Shown here one piece after another: positions 54,001 to 61,857 of a DNA stretch of 64,000 nt; position 1 is the first letter of the stretch; each line of letters starts with the position of its first letter. Location: NCBI GenBank assembly GCA_025699025.1, contig JAILWJ010000002.1, forward strand, positions 186,001 through 250,000, read 5' to 3'. This DNA is from Nitrosarchaeum sp. Its GTDB lineage: Archaea; Thermoproteota; Nitrososphaeria; Nitrososphaerales; Nitrosopumilaceae. A model generated the notes under the pieces. The model was not told where the DNA came from, did not search any database, and saw nothing but the letters and a program-made list of their open reading frames with translations. A program made the position numbers and the translations under genes.

Positions 54001-55401
54001 TTGAAGATAAACTATGATGACATCAACAGCAGAAACAATCCATACCAGTTATTCTTGGATAACATCAAGAGTCCAGAGACTGCAAGAAAATACAAAAAGA
54101 TGCTAGAGAGGTTTCTGCTATCCATTCCAGATCAGGTATATGAAAATACAAAGGTAAAGTCAGATCTTAAAAGCATGGTAAAGCATTTTGTTGCCCTTGC
54201 AAAAAAGAATCCAGATTTGGCAACTGACATCATTGCAACATACATCAAAGAGGAAAAGAAACTGGTAGAATCAGGACTATTAAGTTCAGGAACACTAGAG
54301 AATCATATCAAGCCAATCAAGGTGCTACTTGATGCAAACAGAATCGCCATACACTGGAAGTCACTGTACAGGCTGTACCCAAGAAAGCAGAGCACCACAA
54401 ATGACAGGGCATACACAAGAGCAGAACTGCAAAATATGCTAGAGGTTGCACGAGACCTCACAGACAAGGTGATAATTACCGTATTCTCATCAGGGGGATT
54501 CAGGCTAGAGGCGTGGAACTATTTTACATGGAAGGATATCAAACTGTTCAAAAATCAAGACGGTTCTCACAAGGGAGGAGCCTTGTTAGTATACAGTAAT
54601 GACGAGGAGAGCTACTGGACTCACATCACTCCAGAGGCTTGCAAATACGTGGAGATGTACCGAGAAAAATGGAAGTCTGACATTGGGGTTTATCCAAAAG
54701 ATGATCAGCCGTTTCTAAAGGCAGTAAAGTATCCCACTATCCACAGGCTGAATTCAACTGGCGTCAAAAAGAGAATCGGAAAAATTGTAAAGGCAATCGG
54801 TATGCGAGATTCATTGCCTGAAGGCAAGAAGAGATACGAGGTTCCACTAGATCACGGGTTTAGAAAATATTTCAACACCATGATGAGGCGTGCCAAGGTA
54901 AACTATCTGGACAAAGAGGACATGATGGGACACAAGGTAGGATTGGAAAAACACTATGAGCGATATCAGGAAGAGGACTTTGAGCGATTCCCCGAGTATC
55001 AAAAGGCAATAGCATTTCTTACCATATCAGATGAGGACAGGCTACGCTTTGAGAACCAGCAAAAGCAAGAGATACTAGATGAGGTTACGCAGAAAGACTA
55101 TCAGATTGAAGACATGTCAGCAAGACTAAGCGAGGTGGAAAACGAGGTGAAAAACGGGCGGAACACAAGATGGAACTCACTTTTCCAAGAATCTTTCAGA
55201 CATCAAGACAATGAGAAGGTACAGCTGATTCTTACCCTGTTGCACATGTGGTTTGAGATGAGGGCAACAGAAGAGGAAAAACAAGCGTTATGGAAGAAGC
55301 TCCAAGACGCAAAAAAGGAAGGAAAACCACTAAACATCATGGATATGTTAGATCCAGACAAGGATGAGCTTAGCTGGAAGAACCTCTACTCCAAAAAGTA
55401 A
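54001..55401 (+). CDS. int: Tyrosine recombinase (integrase)
   Basis: This protein has about 466 residues and starts at TTG 54001 (MKINYDDINSRNNPYQ). An N-terminal core-binding domain (SPETARKYKKMLERFL) is followed by the catalytic domain: Arg in SSGGFRLEAW, HxxR in LDHGFRKYF, His in MGHKVGLEKH and the nucleophile in KHYERY. A coiled tail of about 90 residues follows. It would insert or excise DNA at the adjacent tRNA-Lys. The gene is complete, so the element may be mobile. Confidence 0.93.
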   Translation: MKINYDDINSRNNPYQLFLDNIKSPETARKYKKMLERFLLSIPDQVYENTKVKSDLKSMVKHFVALAKKNPDLATDIIATYIKEEKKLVESGLLSSGTLENHIKPIKVLLDANRIAIHWKSLYRLYPRKQSTTNDRAYTRAELQNMLEVARDLTDKVIITVFSSGGFRLEAWNYFTWKDIKLFKNQDGSHKGGALLVYSNDEESYWTHITPEACKYVEMYREKWKSDIGVYPKDDQPFLKAVKYPTIHRLNSTGVKKRIGKIVKAIGMRDSLPEGKKRYEVPLDHGFRKYFNTMMRRAKVNYLDKEDMMGHKVGLEKHYERYQEEDFERFPEYQKAIAFLTISDEDRLRFENQQKQEILDEVTQKDYQIEDMSARLSEVENEVKNGRNTRWNSLFQESFRHQDNEKVQLILTLLHMWFEMRATEEEKQALWKKLQDAKKEGKPLNIMDMLDPDKDELSWKNLYSKK

Positions 55402-55430
55402 ATCCAATCATTCTCTACATCGATACAAGT

Positions 55431-55447
55431 CGTTAATCGGATTAACG
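55431..55447. repeat. Perfect 8-bp inverted repeat
   Basis: CGTTAATC, one G, then GATTAACG. It lies 30 bases after the recombinase stop. Candidate protein-binding site. Confidence 0.6.
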
Positions 55448-55479
55448 CTACTTCTTACAACCATGCAAGACCCATTTTT

Positions 55480-55655
55480 TGTAGAGGTCGTTAGGCATGA
55501 CGTGTTAGGCATGAATAGTAGATGTAGAGGTCACGAAGTCCAGATGTAGAGATTGTTAAAGATTGTAATGCCTAACGATATGTTAACAGCCGTTAATAGT
55601 GCATAGTCGTTAGAGATATCATTTGTAATAACATGTAGAAAAATTCACGCCTAAC
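55480..55655. repeat. Cluster of direct and inverted short repeats (iteron-like)
   Basis: GTTAGGCATGA occurs at 55490 and 55504 (14-base spacing). Its inverted core occurs as ATGCCTAAC at 55568 and GCCTAAC at 55649. TGTAGAGGTC occurs at 55480 and 55523, with a shorter TGTAGAG at 55545. Confidence 0.7.
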
Positions 55656-55886
55656 GTTAATGTATAATGTAAGAAGTGTTAAACCTGACGCCATATCTGA
55701 CACAATCTGTCAGGCTTTACGTACAAAATAACATCATTCTACTCTTTCAAAATTTGTCTAAGTGTCAGATCATTACATAATAGAAAATTAATTTTGAGTT
55801 TTGATTTGAGTTTTTTATTTTTGGTATAACCTTGTTTTAGATAGATTTAGTGATGGATTAAACGGAAATAAAATTTTAAGAAATAG

Positions 55887-56198
55887 TTAATCACTAGTAA
55901 AAAGTCGATTGGGTAATTTTTCACCAAACATCTGTATAGATTCAGAGATCATGTAAAGCATATTTCCTTTCAATACTCCTACCGGAATTTTTTTCTCTTT
56001 ACACAAATTTACAAAATCTACATCTTTAGTGACTATTGCAAAACCGTATTTTTGGGCAACTTTTACAATATCTTCATCAGCAATACCTTCAGGTAATTCT
56101 TCATGGTGCCCTACGCAAATAAGTTCATGTTCTTTTTCAATTTCTGCCCTATTGCTAAGATATTGTCCCTGACAATGAACATCAAACAATAATTTCAT
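55887..56198 (-). CDS. DUF5615-like PIN-domain protein, possible toxin nuclease
   Basis: This 103-residue protein begins MKLLFDVHCQGQYL and has acidic residues at the PIN-like positions: D6, IADEDIVKVA and VTKDVDFVNL. DUF5615 proteins are small predicted RNases often paired with an antitoxin. No antitoxin is obvious next to it. It is the last gene of the seven-gene minus-strand run, 35 bases after the GIY-YIG gene. Confidence 0.7.
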   Translation of the reverse strand: MKLLFDVHCQGQYLSNRAEIEKEHELICVGHHEELPEGIADEDIVKVAQKYGFAIVTKDVDFVNLCKEKKIPVGVLKGNMLYMISESIQMFGEKLPNRLFTSD

Positions 56199-56233
56199 GA
56201 TATTATCAGATAATCTCTAAGTTATAAGAAAAT

Positions 56234-56728
56234 TCAAATTCGTGACGGTTTTCCTACGGTTTTATTCCACAAAGGTTTCAGATTTATGATTAATTCGTGT
56301 TCAATGTTGTATCTATCTTTTGTTTCAAGAAAGTATAGTTGAATTTTTTCCTGTGATTTACTGCATCTTAGAATTTCTGAATTAATTCTGCAGTTTGTTG
56401 GCTGACCTCTCTCAAAACAATTTCTAGGCGAGATATTTCCATATCCCATAAAAAATCTCTTATGAAAATCATCACATTCTCCAACATATTGGATTTCATC
56501 ATTGACTAATATTATGTATACTCCAGATTTACCAGAAAATTTCCTATCTATAGTGAACTTACAAAATGGACCTTTCCCATACTTGTTTAGAGGAAGATTC
56601 TTTTTATTTTCATATCTTTCTTGAGGAAAGAATTCAATTGGAATCTTGTTTTCATCAGTTATTGGAATGATCTGACAAACATGATCAAATCTCCAGTCAT
56701 TTATTTTGATTTGAGGTAAAATAGTCAA
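56234..56728 (-). CDS. GIY-YIG nuclease-like protein
   Basis: This is a 164-residue protein. SGVYIILVNDEIQYVGECDDFHKRF (shown in two halves: SGVYIILVNDEIQ, YVGECDDFHKRF) matches the GIY-YIG core with the pattern GVY-x9-YVG, followed by an Arg on the next helix. The N-terminal 65 residues form a separate domain that may bind DNA. TTG start. The catalytic Glu could be in EHELIINLKPLWN. It probably cuts DNA. Confidence 0.72.
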   Translation of the reverse strand: MTILPQIKINDWRFDHVCQIIPITDENKIPIEFFPQERYENKKNLPLNKYGKGPFCKFTIDRKFSGKSGVYIILVNDEIQYVGECDDFHKRFFMGYGNISPRNCFERGQPTNCRINSEILRCSKSQEKIQLYFLETKDRYNIEHELIINLKPLWNKTVGKPSRI

Positions 56729-56820
56729 GGATCATCATCTGCTCAATAGCTGCTTTAGAGGAAACATAATAATTCTTTTTTTATTTTTTAGTAATGTTTT
56801 TAAAAAAAAGAATTGTGTGG

Positions 56821-57045
56821 TTAGTTTGGCAAATTGCTAAACCTATATCTACGACAATCTTTACACCAGGATTGAACCCTTATTGTACCAGCTCCCATAT
56901 TTCTTAGACCAAATCTTTCAATAATCTCTGAATATCCTGAAGCTGAAATTCCACAATTAGGACAAAAAGTTGGATCCTTTATCACAACATTTCTCTGAAT
57001 TCTATCAGATCTGGTTAATAATTGATGTATACGTTTCTTATTCAT
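56821..57045 (-). CDS. Small zinc-ribbon protein
   Basis: This is a 74-residue protein. A basic N-terminus (MNKKRIHQLLTRSDRIQRN) is followed by FCPNCG and WCKDCRRYRF, two CxxC pairs 31 residues apart, forming one zinc ribbon. The basic flank suggests DNA or RNA binding. It follows the RelE/ParE-like toxin gene on the same strand by 45 bases. Confidence 0.7.
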   Translation of the reverse strand: MNKKRIHQLLTRSDRIQRNVVIKDPTFCPNCGISASGYSEIIERFGLRNMGAGTIRVQSWCKDCRRYRFSNLPN

Positions 57046-57090
57046 TCTATCACTTCCTCAAAATAAAATAAGAAAAATGGAGAAAGTCAT

Positions 57091-57447
57091 CTATTTTCCC
57101 TGTCCTATGGCCTTTGCCAATTCAGAGTATGATGACTTCCTGTGATCAATCTCAAAGACTACAATCTTTTCAATAGGTTCATAGATTATCTTGTAGACAA
57201 TGCGATACTTGTTTCCAAGATAATGAATGGATCTGAATCCTGGAAAATTTGCCTCGAGTTTTTCTCCAATGTATGGATTTGTTTGAAGTTCCTCAAGATA
57301 GTTTTCTGTCCATTTTTCTAGAATCTTGTCTTTTTTGATTAATTTGAGGTACTTTTTCTCACAATATTCAGTGAGATTTACCTCAAATTGAGGATGTTTT
57401 GCCTCAATTCCTGTTTGCACTTGGTTTTTGATATTATCAACCATCAT
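57091..57447 (-). CDS. RelE/ParE-superfamily toxin-like protein
   Basis: This is a 118-residue protein. The C-terminal 85 residues show the fold order of RelE/ParE: two helices (YLKLIKKDKILEKWTENYLEEL), then NPYIGEKLEANFPGFRSIHYLGNKYRIVYKI and VVFEIDHRKSSY. ParE-type proteins inhibit gyrase and RelE-type cut mRNA; which applies is unknown. The short upstream gene is the candidate antitoxin. Confidence 0.75.
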   Translation of the reverse strand: MMVDNIKNQVQTGIEAKHPQFEVNLTEYCEKKYLKLIKKDKILEKWTENYLEELQTNPYIGEKLEANFPGFRSIHYLGNKYRIVYKIIYEPIEKIVVFEIDHRKSSYSELAKAIGQGK

Positions 57448-57477
57448 GATTTTCCACTATCCAAAATCAACGACTGG

Positions 57478-57681
57478 TTATACATGAGGTTCATCTCCCA
57501 TGCCTTCATGATGCATAACGTGAGTCATCATATCCACACATCGCTCAATGTCATGAATTGGAGCAACTAATCTGTTATCTGAGATTTTGAATCTATCAAG
57601 ATAGTCATTTACAATCTCCAATTTTGCATGACATTCAGCAACTGCATTGTAAAGTATTTCTTCAATGTCTTTGTATTCCAT
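57478..57681 (-). CDS. Small acidic protein, candidate antitoxin
   Basis: This 67-residue helical protein (MEYKDIEEILYNAVAECH ...) has a His/Met-rich end (MMTHVMHHEGMG). Its start shares one base with the stop of the HerA gene, and it lies 30 bases before the RelE/ParE-like gene, the usual antitoxin position. No DNA-binding motif is obvious, so the antitoxin role is inferred from position. Confidence 0.55.
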   Translation of the reverse strand: MEYKDIEEILYNAVAECHAKLEIVNDYLDRFKISDNRLVAPIHDIERCVDMMTHVMHHEGMGDEPHV

Positions 57682-59771
57682 TACTCAATCTCCTCTGGCA
57701 ATGCTTCTTTGTTGCCAATGTATGGAATCTTTAGTCTTGCATTGATTGGTCCCTGGTTTTCACGATTTACTTTAATTGAGATTCTACAGTAACCAGTAGG
57801 TAGTGAGTTAATCTCAGAGACATACTCTTTTCCAAAGTAATCACGAATCCATTTTTCAGAACCAGACAAACCAAAAGCAACTTTGGTATTTGTCAAGTCA
57901 CCAACTTTCTTTGAGACTTCAGTTGGAAGATGAGTTACTAGTGTTACACCATATTTTCTCTTTCTTCCTCTATTTGTAATGTCTTCCATTCTTTCTGCAA
58001 TTCTTTGAACAAAGTCTTTCTCACCTTTTGATGGACTTTGTGGGAATAGTTGTTCAGCCTCATCAATTACAAGTAATACTCCTGGATCTACGTTTGGAGT
58101 ATTCATCTTGTATTGGTCTAAGAGTTGAAGCAAATACAAGACAACAACTCTTTTCATGTTATGGTCAAGGCTATGATAATCAATCACAGTAATTGAGCCA
58201 GGTTTGAATAGAAGTTGAGGAGTAAGTGGAGTCTTGTCTTTTTGATCAAGCATGTTCAAACTTGGTGAGAGAACGGCTCTAGCTATTGCGGGTCTTTGTG
58301 AGATATGAACTAGACTTGAGCGATTTACTTCAGCTAATAGTCTTGTTCTTAGTGTCTCAATATCTTGTGGAGCTTGTTCTTGATCAATTTGGTTTCCGAC
58401 ATGACTGATCAGTAGGCGTAGTATGTTTTCAGTTCTTGATTCTACTTCAGGCATAAGATAGATTGTATCTTGTCTAGAGATGCCACGAAGACTAAGTGTA
58501 GCGTCAGATTTTACAGGATCCTTGTGTAAAGAGTAGATTTTAGGCTTGATGTCACCTATTCCATACTTTTCAAGGAAGTTAATTGATGATTGTATCATCT
58601 CTGATTTTTTAGCAAAATCAGTGTACTCGGGTTCCCCATCCAGAATAATTACTGCAGGTCTCTTATCTGCAGGAATATGCTTGTTAGAACAAAGGCTCTT
58701 TACCATTAATTTGATAAAGTTTGATTTTCCTTTTCCTTGAACTCCTGCTACTAACATTGATTGATAGATTGTATCCATTGGCTTTAGTGGATACAAAAAT
58801 GGTTCACCACCACCATTGTAGTCTAGTTTACCAATTGGCATTCCAAAGTCTGGAATGTTTAGGACATCTAGAAGTTCTTTATCAGATGGCCTTCTGATGA
58901 TAAATCCTGACAGGTCTGTGGGTCTTGGTCTTCCATCATAGTCTGCTGCAACTTCTCTGAGTGGTCTGAATAGTACATGTGTTACTACCTCAGAAAACTG
59001 ATGTACATAACCCCCGCCGGATAGTGGATTCATGTTTATCTTTGCCACACGAGAAAAGATCTTCTTTTGTTCTTCCTGGTTTTCTAAAACCAAGATATCT
59101 AATGGTTGAACTGTCTTTGCATGTTGTTCATACAGAAATCCCTTGATTTCGTCTTGTTCTTGTTCTGATTTTAGTACATATTGATCCTTTTTGCTAAACA
59201 AAACCTTTCCAAGAATTGTCTCATCGATCTTATCATTTCTCTCAGTTAGTTTTACTGAAACAATCTCTTGTGGTTTCTTTGGCAGTAGTTCTGGTCCTTT
59301 CACTATAACATCAATACAAGGAATTTCATAGTCTTGTTCTGCTTCAATTTGTGCCTTGATAGAATCAAATTCGTCTTCAGTAGATGGCGAGAAAACCCAT
59401 GCAACACTTCTTTGTGGGTCTTGCTTTACTACAATGTCATAGTGACGATTATCAGCTAATCTCGCAGATATTACAATTCCATCAAATACATCGTATGCTA
59501 GATAACCATTGATGAATTTCTTGTCTTGAGATAATGATTCAGCAAGAAATGTTATGTTAGCAACTTGTTCTTTGAGTGCTTTTCTGATTGCTTCTTTTTG
59601 CTTTGAATTTTGGTATTTGACCTTAATATCTGAGGCTAATTTCTTTACAGATGCCTTTAACTCATGAAGTTTGGTCTGTTTTTGACCATCCTCTAAGATT
59701 TGACATAATCCGTTATAGAAATATGCCTGGGCACAACGTAAATCATTTTTTTGTAGTAGACTAGTTTGCAT
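57681..59771 (-). CDS. HerA/FtsK-family DUF87 ATPase, DNA translocase
   Basis: This protein has about 696 residues and starts MQTSLLQKNDLRC; an upstream ATG at 59795 would deepen the overlap with the nuclease gene. The N-terminal part is charged and helical with a likely HAS-barrel region. Walker A is AGVQGKGKSN near residue 345, Walker B LLVIDEAEQLFP near 570, and the later TNRGRKRKYGVTLVTHLP carries sensor and arginine-finger residues. HerA hexamers pump DNA to a partner nuclease. The Cas4-like protein next to it is the natural candidate. Confidence 0.88.
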   Translation of the reverse strand: MQTSLLQKNDLRCAQAYFYNGLCQILEDGQKQTKLHELKASVKKLASDIKVKYQNSKQKEAIRKALKEQVANITFLAESLSQDKKFINGYLAYDVFDGIVISARLADNRHYDIVVKQDPQRSVAWVFSPSTEDEFDSIKAQIEAEQDYEIPCIDVIVKGPELLPKKPQEIVSVKLTERNDKIDETILGKVLFSKKDQYVLKSEQEQDEIKGFLYEQHAKTVQPLDILVLENQEEQKKIFSRVAKINMNPLSGGGYVHQFSEVVTHVLFRPLREVAADYDGRPRPTDLSGFIIRRPSDKELLDVLNIPDFGMPIGKLDYNGGGEPFLYPLKPMDTIYQSMLVAGVQGKGKSNFIKLMVKSLCSNKHIPADKRPAVIILDGEPEYTDFAKKSEMIQSSINFLEKYGIGDIKPKIYSLHKDPVKSDATLSLRGISRQDTIYLMPEVESRTENILRLLISHVGNQIDQEQAPQDIETLRTRLLAEVNRSSLVHISQRPAIARAVLSPSLNMLDQKDKTPLTPQLLFKPGSITVIDYHSLDHNMKRVVVLYLLQLLDQYKMNTPNVDPGVLLVIDEAEQLFPQSPSKGEKDFVQRIAERMEDITNRGRKRKYGVTLVTHLPTEVSKKVGDLTNTKVAFGLSGSEKWIRDYFGKEYVSEINSLPTGYCRISIKVNRENQGPINARLKIPYIGNKEALPEEIE

Positions 59772-60678
59772 GATTTGCACCCCCAAACAAATCAAATCTT
59801 TGATCAGATCCTTGTAAGAGTCTGTCTATCCATTCAATCTCACCTTGTTCACGAGCAAGCTTAAAACATTGTTCTCTTGCATAACAATGTCGACATTTTG
59901 CAGCATCTTCTTTAGGTAACATTGGAGGAATTTCTGCTCTTTCAATTAGTTCTCTTGCAGTTGTAATCTTTTCGATAAGTTGGATTTTTTCATCTACATT
60001 TGCTTTGAATGTTTCATAAGATAGGTCTTGTGTGTAAAATATTCTAGCTTCTGGAGCTGGTATATCAAAGTTTTCTTCAAGCATTATGCAGTAACATAGA
60101 AGTTGTGTCTTGTGTGAATCTTTTTGTAATAGTGTTTTGAACTTTGATTGATGTGTCTTGATGTCTTCTGGTATTATGTATATGCCATCATTGTAAATTG
60201 CATCAACTCTTCCATAAAGACCAAATTTGTTACTGAAAACTTTTTCTTCAGTCTTCCAGGGCAACATGACAGATACAATATGATCTATGCTAAATCCTTC
60301 ATGAAGTAATTTTAGCATATTTTTTTCTTGTATTGCTAACCATAGATCTAGTCGGTATGTTAGATCCTGCATGTATTTTTTAAGATCTAGTGCATGTGAT
60401 GGATGATTCTCAAGTGATAAATTAAACACATGAGAAAGGGTTCCATTAATAGAATCTTGACTAATTGCACTCAATGTAGTTGCAGGTGACCATTCTCTCC
60501 AAGCAACATCAAAGGCTTCAGCCAAAAGTCTCCAGGCCTCATGCTCAACGTTTCCTTGAACTGTAGGAAGATTTGAGATAAAACCGTGTTGTGGCATTGT
60601 TTTGTTGATAAAAAAAAGTCTTGGGCAGTATGCCATTGCTGCCATATTTGTGGGAGTAAGTGCTAATGATGATTGCAT
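59761..60678 (-). CDS. Cas4-like PD-(D/E)XK nuclease with Fe-S cysteines
   Basis: This is a 305-residue protein. N-terminal AYCPRLFFINK holds the first Fe-S cysteine. The nuclease core has VDAIYNDGIYIIPEDIKTH (GxxD, then ExK-like D-I-K) and a downstream QLLCYCIMLEE helix. The C-terminus KCRHCYAREQC gives three more cysteines. This is the Cas4/AddB arrangement. No CRISPR or other cas gene is nearby. Its end overlaps the HerA gene by 11 bases, implying a joint complex. Confidence 0.83.
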   Translation of the reverse strand: MQSSLALTPTNMAAMAYCPRLFFINKTMPQHGFISNLPTVQGNVEHEAWRLLAEAFDVAWREWSPATTLSAISQDSINGTLSHVFNLSLENHPSHALDLKKYMQDLTYRLDLWLAIQEKNMLKLLHEGFSIDHIVSVMLPWKTEEKVFSNKFGLYGRVDAIYNDGIYIIPEDIKTHQSKFKTLLQKDSHKTQLLCYCIMLEENFDIPAPEARIFYTQDLSYETFKANVDEKIQLIEKITTARELIERAEIPPMLPKEDAAKCRHCYAREQCFKLAREQGEIEWIDRLLQGSDQRFDLFGGANHAN

Positions 60679-60765
60679 TATACAAACTCCATTTCTATGA
60701 AAGAGTCTAACGTCAACTGAGTTGTTTTAATCAAACCTCTACATTTTGTCATTTCTAATCTCGCC

Positions 60766-60782
60766 ATAATGGCGCCATTATT
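60766..60782. promoter_or_regulatory. Palindromic operator candidate 1
   Basis: ATAATGGCGCCATTAT is a perfect 16-base palindrome. It lies about 88 bases before the nuclease start codon on the minus strand and upstream of its TATA-like element (revcomp of TTTTAATC, about 60725). Confidence 0.7.
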
Positions 60783-60821
60783 CTTAACCATGGTAGGGGT
60801 TGATCTAATGAGTACTTAAAG

Positions 60822-60838
60822 ATTATGGCGCCATTATT
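60822..60838. promoter_or_regulatory. Palindromic operator candidate 2
   Basis: ATTATGGCGCCATTATT repeats site 1 with a single base change, 56 bases further on. It ends 10 bases before the TATA-like TTTAATA (60848-60854) of the response regulator gene, whose GTG start lies 26 bases further on. Confidence 0.7.
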
Positions 60839-60876
60839 TTGCGATAGTTTAATACCTAGGCATAAGAAATTATGAT

Positions 60877-61857
60877 GTGCCTCAAACTAAAGAGATTCCT
60901 AGACTGTCAACGTCTGAGATGGATGAAATTGTATTTGAGACAATTAAACAAAATCCCGGCTCAACTTCTCGTCAAATTAGATTAATCCTGGAAGATGATC
61001 CTAGAGGTATTTTCAAAGAATCATTCTTGATCAATTCACTAAAACGCTTAGAAGAAGAACAAAGAAGAATTGTTAAACGAGCAAAAAAGGAATTTGAACA
61101 TGGAAAAATTGTAAGGAAGTATTTTGTTAGAGATGAAGATTCAGAATTTCAATTTCATTTAAAACTAGGAAAAGATATTCTTGAAGAAATAATTGAGTAT
61201 AATTCAAATCAGAGAATTTTTGCATTTGCTACTGGTAAAAAAACAATAGCCATAGCTTTAGAAAATAATGAGTATTATAAAAAAACTGCAAAGTTTTATG
61301 AGTCATTAGAAAAAATGGAAGAAAACGATTTAGTAAAACTCAGATTTCCTGATGTATTCGTTGAATTTTATGGACTTATACCTCATAGTTACTCAATTCA
61401 ATATCTACCACCTGATGAAAACAAAGCAATAAGAATTGAAATTATAGAGAATGTAGAATCACAGAAAGATTATGAACCAAAAAAAACAAAAAGGATTTTA
61501 ATTTTAGAAGATGAAGAAGATTATTGTGAAGATTTAGTAACTCGATTAGAAGATGAAGGTCATATTGTTGAATATGCAAAAGATATCACCAGTTTTTTAG
61601 AAAAACTTGAAAAAAAATCATTTGACTTTGTATCTATAGATAAAAGAATTGTAAGTGAAACTGATGAAAAAAATATTGCAGGCAAGATGTTCTTTGAGGT
61701 TTTAAAAGCATGTCCCAATGCAGAGGTTGGTCTTTTAACGAATAAATTAGAAAAATCAGAAGAAGATTATTTTACAAAATTAGGGTTTAAGACGATTTTA
61801 AGAAAAAAAGAAAAACGGACAGGAGATCAATTAGTTAAAATTTTAAGAGCATTATGA
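60877..61857 (+). CDS. Winged-helix response regulator with C-terminal receiver domain
   Basis: This 326-residue protein starts at GTG. Residues 8-75 form a winged helix (MDEIVFETIKQNPGSTSRQIRLIL ... LINSLKRLEEE). Residues 85-195 are an unknown alpha/beta domain. Residues 207-325 are a receiver domain with acidic pair LEDEED, phospho-acceptor Asp in VSIDKRIV, Thr in GLLTNK and Lys in ILRKKE, all intact. Its stop overlaps the start of the dual GHKL protein by one base. DNA-binding output is at the N-terminus, the reverse of most bacterial regulators. Confidence 0.82.
   Translation: MPQTKEIPRLSTSEMDEIVFETIKQNPGSTSRQIRLILEDDPRGIFKESFLINSLKRLEEEQRRIVKRAKKEFEHGKIVRKYFVRDEDSEFQFHLKLGKDILEEIIEYNSNQRIFAFATGKKTIAIALENNEYYKKTAKFYESLEKMEENDLVKLRFPDVFVEFYGLIPHSYSIQYLPPDENKAIRIEIIENVESQKDYEPKKTKRILILEDEEDYCEDLVTRLEDEGHIVEYAKDITSFLEKLEKKSFDFVSIDKRIVSETDEKNIAGKMFFEVLKACPNAEVGLLTNKLEKSEEDYFTKLGFKTILRKKEKRTGDQLVKILRAL

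Larger units (their letters stand above)
55402..55886. other. 485-bp non-coding stretch rich in short repeats
   Basis: No credible gene is present between the recombinase and the minus-strand run. It holds repeats of three kinds (GTTAGGCATGA, TGTAGAGGTC and GTTAAC/CGTTAA words), a perfect inverted repeat, and CCTGAC/GTCAGG arms at 55684 and 55709. From about 55740 it is very AT-rich. It may hold recombinase arm sites or a replication origin. Confidence 0.6.

Noticed and set aside
59761-60678. Cas4-like gene as evidence of a CRISPR-Cas locus
   Set aside because: No regularly spaced repeats and no cas1, cas2 or effector gene were seen anywhere in the window; solo Cas4-like nucleases are common in mobile elements.
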